From: Papaver somniferum
Taxonomy: Eukaryota > Streptophyta > Magnoliopsida > Ranunculales > Papaveraceae
Direction: 5' to 3'
NCBI RefSeq assembly: GCF_003573695.1
Contig: NC_039362.1
Coordinates: 6,920,088 to 6,984,087, forward strand
Length of the DNA: 64,000 nucleotides
Under the pieces are notes generated by a model. The model saw nothing but the letters and a program-made list of their open reading frames with translations. It was not told the origin of the DNA and searched no databases. Shown here piece after piece: positions 44,801-56,204 of this stretch (its first letter is position 1; every line of letters starts with the position of its first letter). A program made the position numbers and the translations under genes.

Positions 44801-45163
44801 AGCCATCAACCAAGCCCATTCTCACACTCGCGTCATACCAAGTCCAAGCCAACGCAATGCCTGCGGCTCCCCTTCCAAGCTGCACCAACACCAAGAACTC
44901 GCCAATCCAGCGTTTCAGTATTCCCTAACTCATCCAAGATGAGGCATGACCAGACTAAGACGACGATTTTCATATCACCATTTCACGGTCTACAGCGCAA
45001 ATAGAATCTATGCAAGGCCGCCAAACACGAGGATCATGAACTCTCCCTACCTCTCGAAAAGGTTAGTCGGACTTTCTTAACCATCTTTCCACGCCTTATC
45101 ATTTCGATTTTTGTCCCTACCCGTCACCATCTTATGCTTACCTCGCAATAAAGCTCCTGTTCT

Positions 45164-45183
45164 GAGCTAAGCAGGGGACTTAA
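45164..45183 (+). promoter_or_regulatory. Polypurine tract of element B
   Basis: gagctaagcaggggacttaa immediately before the right LTR, the primer for plus-strand synthesis. Confidence 0.7.
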
Positions 45184-47398
45184 TGTTGATGGTGGTTTTT
45201 AGCTTAGGGTTAAAATCGTAAAACTGTACATTTGACATGACGTCACTATGACCATTAGCACATTTATTGAATCAATCATCATGCCTACATAAGAATTACC
45301 GGGGTACCTTTTTTTACATGGGTCATGTTCCACGGCAGAACCCTTAACATTGATTGACATCATCTATGCCAAACCCTAATTCTCATGCTACCGCGCCAAG
45401 GCATGCCAACCATGCCAGTCGCACCATTGTGCCAATGGCAAACCATGCCAGCCACGTCTCCGCGCCAAGGGATGACAACCATGCCAGCCCCACCACTGTG
45501 CCAATGGCAAACCATGTCAGCCACGTCTCCGCGCCAAGGCATGCCAACCATGCCAGCCGCACCACTGTGCCGATGGAATTCCATTCCATCCAAGTCTCCT
45601 TGCTAAGTCATGCCAACCATACCAGCCGCACCACTGTGCCAATGGCATGCCATCCATCCACGTCTCCGTGCCAAGGCATGCCAACCATGCCAGCCTCACC
45701 ACTGTGCCAATGACGTGCCAATGGCATTCCATGCCAGCCACGTCTCCGCGCCAAGGAATGCCAACCATGTAAGCCGCACCACTGTGCCAATGACATGCCA
45801 TGCCAGCCACGTCTCCGCGCCAAGGCATGCCAACCATGCCATCCGCACCACTGTGCCAAAGGCATGCCGACCATGCCACATGTGTCAATGGCATGCCACC
45901 ACCTTGCCGCGCCTATGCCATGCCATGTCGGCCTTCCGTTCACGGCTGCTAAAACGAAGTCGTGCGACAATCAACGATCACCCTTCCATATTAAATGAAA
46001 ATCTTAGCCGTCCAAGGTCACCAACCAACGCATGGTAACTTTTTGCGAAAACCCTAGTTTGGTCGCGCCTAAACCGCGCCAATGCATGCCGAACATGCCA
46101 CATGTGCCAATGGCATGCCGCCACCTTGCCACGCCTAAGCCATGCCATGCCGACCTTCCCTTCACGGCTGTTAAAACGAAGGCGTGCGATAATCAACGAC
46201 CACCCTTCCATCTTAGATGAAAATCCTAGCCGTCCAAGGTCACCAACCAATGCATGGTAACCTTTGGCCCAACGCCATAACTCTAGTTTTGGCCATGCCT
46301 AAGCCGCGCCAAGGCATGCCGGCCATGCCACATGTGCCAATGGCATGTCATCCACCTTGCCGCGCCTAGACAATACCATGACGGCCTTCACTTTACGGCT
46401 ACCGAAAACGAAGGCTTGCGACGATCAACGACCACTTTTCCACCTAAGATGCATTTCTTAGCCGTCCAAGGTACCAGGCAACGCATGGCAACTTTTGGCC
46501 CGACACCAAGCCATAGTTTTGGTCGCGCCCAAACAATGCCAAAACCCTAACTTTTGGCCGCGCCTAAACTATACCATATAAAAGCCATGCCGGCCATGCT
46601 TCATGCCACTGGCTACCAAACGTAGGGTTGCAATAATCGACGGCTACCTTTCCTCTCAAGATGCAAAATCTCGACCGTCGAAGGTCACCACCGAGCCGAC
46701 AAGTCTCCCAAGCTCAACTTTCCAAACAACAGCAACATGCTATATGTTTTCCACGAAAATACTCAAGACATCAACGCATGTCACAAACTAGGGGATGCTC
46801 ATTGGGTATTGCTTTGGCGGTTTACAGCGTTCGGCGTACACTACGCCCGTTACAGGACAGTGTCATAAGGATGAGGCGGTTAGTAAATATAGGGAGTAAT
46901 GGTGAAACGCTTTCCTTCATTATGGAACATCAATTCCAGGTGTTACCAGTTACCACCTCCTCCCATTTACTCATTTGTTTCCATTCCTTACGAGACCAGA
47001 GTACGTTTCACTTCGACTTGTATAAATAGGTCTTACCTATTTCCACCGAACAACAAGTTCAGGTCAGGAGCATACAACACCCAGAAAATATTTGCTAGCT
47101 TTCCATCCGTTAGCTTTCCACTTTCTGATACAAGTCGTGAAACAACTACTCTTTCAGAATCAACTATTCTGGTCTCAACATTCTCTTCGCTTCCCTCCCC
47201 AAAACCAACCCTTCTCCTTCACTTTGTGACCGAAGCAAGTCTGGAACAGCCATTTCATAGTTTAGGCCGGATTTGTACAGATTGATCTCTCGAATCTAAA
47301 TTACTCCCTTGCAGTACATTTTTTAGGGTTTAAACTCGTTTCTCACCCACACACTTGAAATTACCAAAATCAGCAGAAATCGTTTTCACCCTCAAACA
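45184..47398 (+). repeat. Right LTR of element B
   Basis: 2215 bp, co-linear with 37784-40227. It holds the 62-65 bp array (45390-45860, about seven units, more than on the left) and the 230-bp array (45860-46590, about three units, fewer than on the left). tataaata at 47021-47028. The two LTRs have thus changed by gain and loss of repeat units in opposite directions. Confidence 0.9.
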
Positions 47399-47403
47399 CC
47401 TGT

Positions 47404-48293
47404 TAACAAAGAACTAAAGTTATAGGAAGCATCAATATTTAAAAAACAATATATATATAAAGAGGTTCCAAAGTACGATTCAAGATATAATTATCTATAT
47501 CAAAATGATTATGAGTAACAAAAGAGCTACCTAAATGATGTTGTGCAATATATGAATTTATTTGATGGGTGGTAGAGTTATTTGGGTGTCATATTACTAA
47601 AAATAGCTCTACATTTGTTTTTCCAAATAAAATGCATAATGCAAAGAGCTAAGTGAATAGACTGAGGAGTCTTCTGAATATTAATGTTGAAATCCTTAAG
47701 CTGCCAAGTCTTAATCCATGAGAGGATAAAAGAATGTTGTCAGAAAGCGTTAAACTGACAAGGAAAAAATTTATGGTAGATTGCTCAAGAGATAGAACAA
47801 TATAATGATATGGAGTCCAGATCTTCAATATGATTAAAGTTACAGAGCGCATAATTGGTTATCAACATCATTCATGTTTTTAAAAACTTCTTCAACAGAA
47901 ACATCATTATGAATCATTTCCATAAAAATATCTGAAATTTGAAGGACACTTTTAATTTCCAGACAGTTAACCACAATTATTGAGATAAGCCCATTAAATT
48001 GTTTGTAATTAAATATTTTTCATAAAGCATTTTGTAAGTTGAAGCAGTTATAAAAATTCCAGTACTTGTAAATGACAAACTAACTTATCTTCTTGATCTA
48101 ATTGGAAAAGTATAGTTAGAATGGAGTTCACCCGGTCTGGAGGAAAAAGTTGTCAAAAAAGCGAAATATTCCATTGTTCAGTGTGAGGATCAATAAATTC
48201 AGAGTCTCGTTAATAGTCACTAGTATGTAGATCTCTCTAATCTTGTATTGCATATTGCATAGAAGGAATCCAATTGGAAGTACAGATATTGAT
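47404..48293 (-). pseudogene. LINE RT end, zf-RVT and RNase H start
   Basis: Minus-strand relic. 48293-48128 reads a SNWIPSMQYAIQD segment, then ETLNLLILTLNNGIFRFFDN close to FLQTG/FPPDRV, the D-x-W-I-P to L-F-P pattern after the L1 thumb. 47880-47600 reads LRLGSLRISTLIFRRLLSLFT and, in a neighbouring frame, residues of the linker before RNase H (FIWKNKCRAIF). 47450-47404 gives NIDASYNFSSLLT, the RNase H start, cut by element B. Confidence 0.7.
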
Positions 48294-48301
48294 ATGTGCA
48301 C

Positions 48302-50847
48302 CAAGGTTTTGAAAATCGTACGAGTCAACTCGTGACTCGTACGATTCGCTTCAAATGGTAACTCCAACTCGCATCTTTTCAGAATCGTAACAGATTCTGT
48401 TTGTTATGTGATTCTTGACCAGAAAAGATGTTGACCAGTCAAATTCCAAAATCTGAAAAAACTAGCTCCCACAGAGTTTCGAACCCATGCTGTCTTTCCT
48501 ACACACGTCTAGGCTTAACCACTGGGCTATACCTTGTTTTTTGTGAAATCTATGAGTTTATAATGTATTTGTACATTTTTCATTATTGTTGATGGTGGTT
48601 TTCAGTTCAGGGCTAAAATTGTGAAACCCTGTTTTTAATGCGCTGCCATCCTGCAAAGGAACATAAGCCATTTGAAAGTGATGAGTGCATAAACCTCTTC
48701 GCTCACAGATGTATTTGGCAATTCATATGTGTGTGTGTGTATTGAGCAATTCAATATATATATATATAATTCACTCAAAATGGTGCATATAGAAACAATA
48801 CCAAATATTCTATGAATTTTATTTTCCACCAGCATTATTCACTAATGCATTGCCCGTCTAGTATTTTCCTATGCTATGTTCCCCAGTTGAAATCTCAATG
48901 TTGGCATGACATGACGATTAATGTTCACTGGCAGCGGAGTAGCACGAATCTCCCGAAGTGTCAGTGTTGAGATTTGCATGAAAGTACTCACACAGGTTGC
49001 ACCACTCTCTGATAAAGAGATTTTCGTGTCAACGCGCTTTTTAATTAAAAGTTAGCACGGTCGACGCGCTTAAATTCCTTAAGGAAAACCTAGACTGTCC
49101 ATGTCAGTCTTAAAAAGCAATCACGGCCACACGATTCGTCCACACGATTCAACAGGCTTACCCTCTTCACAGAATGATCAAAAGGGTGCTGACGTGTTCA
49201 CCGGAGACCCAACTCCATCCCAGGTCGATCGACTTGCTCATGGCAAGCCAAGAGCGCATCATATCGCTTGATCAAACTAGGGTGAATGCTCTATTTTAGA
49301 AACCCCAGTTTGCGTTGCTACAACATGCTACTGTCGCAAATCGATCACATCCGTCTATCTTCACCAGCTAAATTGAATGGCTTAGATCCAATTTCAGGCG
49401 GCCCAGAAGACGTCAGCATGCTCACCGGCAGCCTGCCTTTGCACCCGACCGATCGGCCCGTTCAAACCAATGCCCAGTGCCTTGAATCGATATCCCAAAA
49501 TAGGGTTGGCCGCACGACTTCTAAAACCCTAAATTGCATCAACGGCAGTATGCAACCGCTGCAAGTCATCTCGTCCATCCAACTTCGCTAGCCTAGTCGG
49601 ATGGTATAAATTTATTTTCAGGAGGCCAACAGGGTAATGTTGTGATCACCGGCCACCCCTCCTCCACAGGGAACGATCGACAAAGTGGTAGCTCACCCAT
49701 AGGGTTCTCAAACGATCTTCCAAAGGTGGCCAGTCACGCTACTTTTTTAAGACCGTTCAATTCGCGACTAATTTGGACGAACTCTAAAACAACAATGTTT
49801 CCTGCACATCGATTGTTTTCAGCAGTTTGTTTAAAAGCGATGCTTCATTTGCATAAATTATAAACGATGCTTTATGAATATTGATCTCACAAATAATTTT
49901 ATTATTTGACCTAAAAGCACTATATGCTACTTTAAACAGCGAGTCTCATGACTTGGCTCGTTCAGCAGCTTGCTGTATATATTTTCCAACAAAATACTCG
50001 AGATATTAAATGTGTCACAAACTGGGGGATGTTCACTGGGGTATTGATCTGGTGGTTTACGGCGTGCAGCGTGCAACGCGCCCATTACGAGAAAGTGTCA
50101 GGAAATGACGGACAGTTAACAGAGAGAGTAACGGGTGAAAGGGTGATCAGTCTTCCCTCATGATGGAAACGTGATGATCACCACCTTTCGCACAACCCCA
50201 CTTCTCCACTACTTAACTTCCTCCACTTCCTACGAGATCAAGGTGCTCAATGACTTGTATAAATAGGATTTCAACCTATTTCAACGGGGACAAGTGATCA
50301 ACACAAGTATCCAGAAACACCAAGAACTGATAGCTTACATTATGCAAGCCAGTTCCACATTCTGATACAGGTCATAAAACAGCCACACCTTCATAATTCA
50401 ACATTCTGATCTCAAACACCTTCTTCGCTTCCCTCCCTAAGATCAACCCCTTCTCCTTCACTTTGTGACCGAATTGAATCTGGAACGGCCATTTCTTGGT
50501 TTAGTCCAGAGTCTTACAGATTGGTCTCTCGAATATAAAAGTACTCCTGTGCAGTAAATTTGTTTAGGGTTTGAATTCATTTCTCATCAACACACCCAAA
50601 TTTACCAAAAACAGCAGAATCAGTTTTTACCCTCAAACAATTATAAAAGTTTACTTTTCCTTTTTATTTCATTCAATATTGAATATGTATTTCATTTTAA
50701 TTTTATATATACATTTCTATATTTTATATATAATGTAAATATACCGATTTAATAATCGACATGAATTTTCGATTCACGATTCAATATACGAATCGATTCA
50801 CAAATATTAAAAACGATTCGCGTTTCGATTTATGTTTTACAACCTTG
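48302..50847. mobile_element. hAT-like MITE with tRNA-like segment, carrying a solo LTR
   Basis: The 8-bp duplication atgtgcac flanks it exactly (48294-48301 and 50848-50855). The ends are inverted: caaggttttgaaaatcg at the left and tttacaaccttg at the right. Eight-base duplication and CAAGG ends fit the hAT superfamily. Without the inserted LTR it is about 490 bp and non-coding. On the minus strand at 48480-48535 it has tagcccagtggttaagcc (A-box-like) and gggttcgaaactc (B-box-like) about 35 bp apart, as in tRNA genes. It interrupts the L1 at 50856/48293. Confidence 0.75.
48587..50639 (+). repeat. Solo LTR of the A/B retrotransposon family
   Basis: 2053 bp, starting tgttgatggtggttttcag and ending accctcaaaca, with a perfect 5-bp duplication attat on both sides (48582-48586 and 50640-50644). 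Promoter gacttgtataaatagg, TATA at 50258-50265. The 3' third matches the LTRs of elements A and B, while the middle is closer to A. Loss of the interior by recombination between two LTRs explains the solo state. Confidence 0.9.
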
Positions 50848-50855
50848 ATGTGCAC

Positions 50856-51205
50856 TATTACCTACTTGCCATTTTGCAATTTTCAGAACAATATCAAGTC
50901 TAGTGTTTTTCAGGAGGAGGGAATATTCCACATCATTATGGGAAAAATGTTTACCTTTAAGCAGCTTTGCCCATAATGCCTCTTAATTGTGCAACAATTT
51001 CCAAACCAGTTTTGCAAGACAAGCTAAGTTGTAGATGCTTAATTTTTAAGGCCTGAAGCACCAAATATTTTAGGTAAACATACCTTCTTCCAAGAAATGA
51101 ATTTCTGTGAATAATGATTGTTACAATTGTTCCAAGAATAAATTCTCTGAAACCTTTAGCTAACCTTTAACTTTTCTGAGAATAAATTTATTTCAAAAAT
51201 TTAGC
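50856..51205 (-). pseudogene. LINE RT thumb region
   Basis: Minus-strand relic upstream of the MITE. It reads SQKFISWKKVCLP and then, in overlapping frames, NLACLAKLVWKLLHN followed by EALWAKLLKGK, the W-x-x-x-C-x-P to A-L-L-x-K-x-x-W-R-L pattern typical of plant L1 proteins between RT and zinc finger. It joins to 48293 once the MITE is removed. Confidence 0.72.
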
Positions 51206-51234
51206 TAACCGTCTGAAACCTTTACTATTTAACA

Positions 51235-51960
51235 TTATTTCTCCTACTCAAACAACCTTTGTTACAGGTGGATATATTCATGGTAATATTATTGTTGCTT
51301 ATAAGATTTTGCATAGTATGAAACTTAAAAAGATTAATTAGGCTCTTATAGATTTGAAATTAGATATGTCGAAAACTTTCGACAGGGTGGAATGGTCTTG
51401 TTTTAAATTTTTCGACAACGGGATTTTCATTGTGACTGAATTATTTGGGTTGGGTAGTGAATATCTACAACAAATATATCTATCCTTATTAATGGTATCC
51501 TAGTTCTACTTTTTCTCCGACTCGTGGCATTGCCAAGGAGACCCATTGTCTACTTATTTATTTTGTTCATCATGAAACCTTTTTCTAGACTATTATAACA
51601 TAATGTTGATTCTGGTCATCTTACAGGAATTAAAATTAATCAACAATGTTCACCTATCAATCATCTACAAAAACAGATGATTATTTGTTGTTTCTTCAAG
51701 CAAACTCTTCTCAAATGAGGTATCTTCAACACTTACTTCATATATTTGGACAAGCTTCAAGATAGGTGATAAACATGCAGAAATCAACTATGTTTTTTGG
51801 TAAGCACACTTCAAATATTCACAAGTCTAGTATTACTGGTACTCTTAGTATAAAAGTAATGGGTCTTGGAGAAAAATGCTTGGGTATACCCCTTCTGATG
51901 CACATATCAAGACAAAATATTTGTCATGGTATTTGTGTGTACCCAGTGTAAATTATGGTG
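51235..51960 (+). pseudogene. LINE RT core, inverted 5' part of the same element
   Basis: Plus-strand RT fingers and palm: TQTTFVTGGYIHGNIIVAYK, then LDMSKTFDRVEWSC with a catalytic Asp, a decayed RQGDPLS-like stretch (51520-51560), and at the end LGEKCLGIPLLMHIS. This is the part that normally precedes the thumb found on the minus strand at 51205-50856. The order of the two pieces around the junction is that of an L1 5' inversion. Confidence 0.72.
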
Positions 51961-51967
51961 CCCATGG

Positions 51968-54430
51968 TGAAAAAATGGGGGTCTAACAACCTCACCCAAT
52001 ATTTCGCTTAGCAATTTGTATGGACTAACTCCAATAAACTTTCAAGAGAATCAACTAGACAGTCAGACTCAATCTTAAGAAAACTATATCAAGGAGTTAT
52101 ATCTCAATTTCTCAATTCAATACTTACTCAAGCAAATAGCAATCTGCGAGTCTAATTGAATACAAGAGAAATTAACTTGAACGGTACCAAAGACCAATAT
52201 TCAAGTATCAATAAATATCAATCAACAACCAAAGGTTTGATTTACCAATTGATCGATTCAACGCACAACCTGTGATATTTAAATTATATAACAAAATATA
52301 ATGCGGAAAAAAAATAACACAGACACAAGAAGTTTTGTTAACGAGGAAACCACAAATGCAGAACAACCTTGGTACCTGGTCCAGATTGAACACACACTGC
52401 ATTAAGCCGCTACAGACACTAGCCTACTACAAACTAACTTCGGTCTGGACTGTAGTTGAACCCCAATCAATCTCACACTGATCCAAGGTACAGTTGCGCT
52501 CCTTACGTCTCTGATCCCAGCAGGATACTAGGCACTTGATTCCCTTAGCTGATCTCAACCACAACTAAGAGTTGCTACGACCCAAAGTCGAAGACTTTAA
52601 TAAACAAATATGTATCACACATAAAAGTCTACAGGAATAGATAAATTTGTCTCCCACAGAAGTACCTACGAGTTTTTTTCCGTCTTTTGATAAATCAAGG
52701 TGAACAGGAACCAATCGATAACCCGAACTTATATTCCCGAAGAATAGCCTAGAATTATCAATCACCTCACAATAATCTTAATCGACTAGCAAAACAAGAT
52801 ATTGCGGAATCACAAACGATGAGACGAAGATGTTTGTGACTACTTTTCTATCTTTCCTATCAGAGAAATTAATCTCGAGCCAATTTTACAATTATGCTCA
52901 ACACGATAGAAACAACAAGATCAGATCACGCAACTACAAAGATAATAGTTGGGTCTGGCTTCACAATCCCAATGAAGTCTTCAAGTCGTTAATCTACAGG
53001 GTCTCGATATAAACCTAAGGTTAAAGGAGAATCGAATTTAGGTTATACAACTAGTATCACACAGGAGGTGTGGGGATTAGATTTCCCAGTTGCTAGAGTT
53101 CTCCTTTATATAGTCTTCAAATCAGGGTTTGCAATCAATGCTACCTTGGTACAAATCATTCAATATTCACCGTTAGATGAAAACCTGATTAGATTCAAGC
53201 TAATATCTTTCAACCGTTAGATCGAACTTAGCTTGTTATACACAAATGAAATGCACGTTCATTTAGGTTTGTGTAACCGTACCTAAACGTGTACACCTAG
53301 TTGGTTCAACAGTAATTAACCAAATGGTTATCCATATGAGCACTTTCATATCAACAATATTCATCTTCACCATAACTAGTTCAAATGACTCAAAAGAACT
53401 GGTTAGAGAGTTGTTCAATTGCTTAGATCTCATAGAAGTATACAAGAAACAATCGAAGCAAAATCGGTTTTGACTCACTCGAATCGATTCATGAATATTA
53501 TAGCCACGGTTTGCAAATTGCATTCCTTATTATATAAATGGTTTAGTTCATGAACAAGCCAATTTTAGAAAGTAACACACTTAAGTATGCATACGGGTAT
53601 GCGTACTTAAGTAACCAGGTTTGAGTTTGTTTTGGTTTTCAAACTCAGCAGAAATTCATGGACGTGAACTTTCCGCCAGTATGCGCACTAGGTAACCGGA
53701 TTGAGTTAGTTTTGATTTCCAAACTCAGCAGAAATTCACTGTCCTGAACTTCCGCCAGTATGCGTATGGGTACGCATACTTACCCAGTCTCCATCAACCA
53801 TTTAGTACAACACAAGTATGCATACATTTGGTTCCCGGTTTTGGACTTATACACTAATGTGCGAATACACTATATGCTTATATCCAAAGATGGTTACATA
53901 TTCTAAACTCTCATTTCAATCATTGAAACATTCTTAGAGGATGTTAAATAGAGGTTATTCACACACTATTTTTCATCAAAGCAATTTTCAAGATTTTGAA
54001 ATAATCAACATGACTTTCGTCACTTGTAAAGATGAACTTGGCCAAAGCGAAAGCTTACCAACACATATTTCGAGAAATAGATAAGCGTTATAAACTCGGC
54101 CCGAAGTAGCAAATGTGTATAATCAAAGTCTATATAGCAATACGACTTTTGTCTCAAGATAGGAGATAGGGTATATGGACTTTTGAGTGATAGATAAGTT
54201 CAAGTCTGTACATACTTTTTAGTTGATGAAGTTCCACCAGTTCCTTGAGTAGTTCTTCTTCTTTGTATGATGAACGTCGTGGAGTCTAGAGCTCAACTAC
54301 ACTTTCTATCCTAGTCCGAGACTTCGCTATAAGTAGACTAGAAATCAAGACTTATAGTTTTGGCAACTAAACTTGACAAACAAGCTTGAGATAGCAACGC
54401 TTGCGAGTTCGACCGAGTAGTGCTCTAACA
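51968..54430 (-). repeat. Inverted 5' LTR of the SIRE-like copia element
   Basis: 2463 bp in minus orientation. Its own start is at 54430 (tgttagagcactactcgg on the minus strand) and its own end at 51968 (ccccattttttca). It is closest to the plus LTR at 59502-61863. On its start side lies ctttc (54431-54435), the complement of gaaag, which follows the plus LTR at 61864-61868. A SIRE primer site is absent beside its end. TATA complement at about 53105-53112. Confidence 0.82.
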
Positions 54431-54562
54431 CTTTCTATTCTACTCCTTATATTCTGTATTTGACTGTTATTCTAAGTGTAAGTTTCTCCCATAAGTGGAA
54501 AATCAATGAGTTCATGAGTGGCAATGAACCTGTTAAATCTTGCCATTCCATTTGTAGAAACA
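54431..54562 (-). pseudogene. LINE endonuclease segment, inverted together with the LTR
   Basis: On the minus strand this reads MARFNRFIATHELIDFPL, then GETYT, a stop in place of Trp, and SNNSQIQNIRSRIE. This is the L1 endonuclease part that directly precedes the RFLVSPDWENVYP segment found on the plus strand after the right-hand LTR (61868 onward). It is therefore the left flank of the copia insertion site, now inverted. Confidence 0.72.
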
Positions 54563-56010
54563 CCTCCAGAACGAAAAAGGTCGCAAACTAAAGAAAATTA
54601 GAAGCGGTCGTGGAACTGAATTCTAGGATACTAAGGTGTTTGAATTTTGTGACGATCTGGGGATTATTCAACAATATTCACCATCAATTACTCCTCAAGC
54701 TAATGAAGTTGCAGAAAGAAAGAATATGAACATTCAGGAAATGGCCAGGGTAATGCTCCATAACAAAAACTTACCTTTAAGGTTTTGGGGAGAAGCTGTC
54801 TTTACGACATGTTATTTGATCAACCGTGTCTATCTACGGTCTAAAACCTTAAACGCTCATTTTGATTTTTGGTACGGTAGAAAACCCAACTTACACTATC
54901 TCAGAGTATTCGGAAGTAAGTGCTACATTCTAAAAGATCGAGAACAGAGAGGGAAATTTGATACTAAAAGTGATGAAGGTATCTTTCTTGGATATGCCTC
55001 TGATAGTCGTGGTTTTCGAGTGTCTAATCTCAGAACCCAAGTTATGATGGAGGCTGTTAATGTTATCATTGATGATATTAGTAATTTCCATCATGATAAT
55101 CCTCCTGTTGAATTGCCTCCAACTGAGACAATAGAGAAAGTCAAAGAAATCCCAGAATCAGCTGAAGTCATCCCAACTGTTACCGATCCTGATATTTCTA
55201 GTGACGAGGAGAAGAGCACTGATCAGGCTGCTCCAGTTGAACAAGAACGTGTCCCTCCTCGACACCTCTGTGTTCAAAGGAATCATGATCCCAACAGTAT
55301 TATTGGAGGTATAGATTCTACTGCTAAGACAAGAGGACAACTTCAAAATATTTGCAATTTTGGTTGTTATCTTTCCGAGAAATATTGATGAAGCTCTTAG
55401 CGATCCCTTTTGGGTGAATGTAATGCATGAAGAGTTAAATCAATTCCAAAGACAAGACGTATGGGAACTAGTAACTTGTCCCTCCAATATCAACATTGTT
55501 GGTACCAAACGGATATTCAAGAATAAGTCTGATGAATTTGGAACAATTTTTCAGAAATAAAGACAGACTTGTCGCTCAAGGATATTCACAGATTGAGGGT
55601 ATCGATTTTGACGAAACCTTTGCTCCTGTGGCACGTCTTGAGTCCATTCGGTTATTATTAGCTCATGATTGTTTTCTTAAGGTTAAGCTATTTCAAATGG
55701 ACATAAAATCCGGGTTCCTAAACGGAAATTTAAAGGAAGAGGTTTATGTCGCTTAACCTAAGGGTTTTTAAAACCTTGATTTCCCAGATCATGTCCTTAA
55801 GCTTAAAAAGACATTATATGGGTTAAAACAAGCACCTCGTGCCTGGTTCGAAAAACTAACTATTTCTCTTCTTAGGAAAGGTTTTCCGAGAGGCGGAGCT
55901 GATAAAACCTTGTTTACCAAATGGACTGGGATAGATTTTGTCATTTATCAAGTCTATGTAGATGATATCATATATGGTTCAACTTCTGAAAAACTTGCAA
56001 AAGATTTTCA
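54563..56010 (+). pseudogene. SIRE-like copia integrase and N-terminal reverse transcriptase
   Basis: Begins inside integrase: IRSGRGTEF stands where R-S-D-x-G-T-E-F is expected, so the catalytic Asp reads as Gly. ITPQANEVAERKNMNIQEMA has the catalytic Glu region, and the C-terminal part has GSKCYILKDREQRGKFDTKS and FLGYASDSRGFRV. RT starts at about 55375 (DPFWVNVMHEELNQF), with [64 protein letters not shown] and the catalytic YVDDIIYGST at about 55958-55987. It stops at about 56010 in LTR sequence. Gag, protease, the integrase start and RNase H are missing. Confidence 0.85.
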
Positions 56011-56204
56011 ACAAGGGATAAAATCGTAAAATCACGATATTGCATGTTTCTGACCCGGCTTCAGGAACGCATGTGACGATTCGTGTTTTACGATCCGTGA
56101 ACCGTTTCACGATCTCTGATCGAGTACCTCTCAGATCCACGATGAATATGTTTCTTGAAAGGCCTCCCACTAGCTGAGCTTTCGATGCTACACATTTCAT
56201 CGTT

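Larger units (their letters stand above)
37784..47398 (+). mobile_element. Element B: complete long-LTR retrotransposon with antisense PMD pseudogene
   Basis: LTRs at 37784-40227 and 45184-47398, both starting tgttgatgg and ending ctcaaaca. The flanks are catgt (37779-37783) and cctgt (47399-47403), a 5-bp target duplication with one mismatch; the LINE RNase H frame runs up to both sides. A PBS follows the left LTR and a polypurine tract precedes the right LTR. The 4.96-kb interior has no gag or pol, only a PMD gene on the opposite strand with its own promoter, as in element A. Copying must have been done by another element's enzymes. The PBS resembles that of Tat-lineage Ty3/gypsy elements. 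Confidence 0.88.
37561..51967 (-). mobile_element. L1-type LINE with twin-priming inversion, split by two later insertions
   Basis: The sense pieces lie on the minus strand: RT thumb at 51200-50856, RT end and zf-RVT region at 48293-47404, RNase H start at 47500-47404 and its continuation at 37783-37575. They are separated by a hAT-like MITE (48302-50847) and element B (37784-47398), each with a target duplication. The RT core (fingers to palm) lies next to the thumb but on the plus strand, 51235-51960. Its 5' side faces the junction, exactly the order expected when an L1 is copied from two primers. Reading frames are full of stops. Confidence 0.75.

Noticed and set aside
44282..44928. ORFs of 70-207 codons on both strands upstream of the PMD pseudogene
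   Set aside because: Products of the tandem repeats at 44390-44800, not of a gene.
48480..48535. Possible tRNA gene
   Set aside because: A-box-like and B-box-like words are present, but no cloverleaf with acceptor stem pairing could be drawn, and the segment lies inside a MITE of which a second copy exists.
51968..54430. Independent solo LTR
   Set aside because: A solo LTR would have equal 5-bp flanks. Here the flank at its start is the complement of the duplication behind the plus LTR at 61863, and the adjacent LINE piece completes the one beyond it, so inversion fits better.
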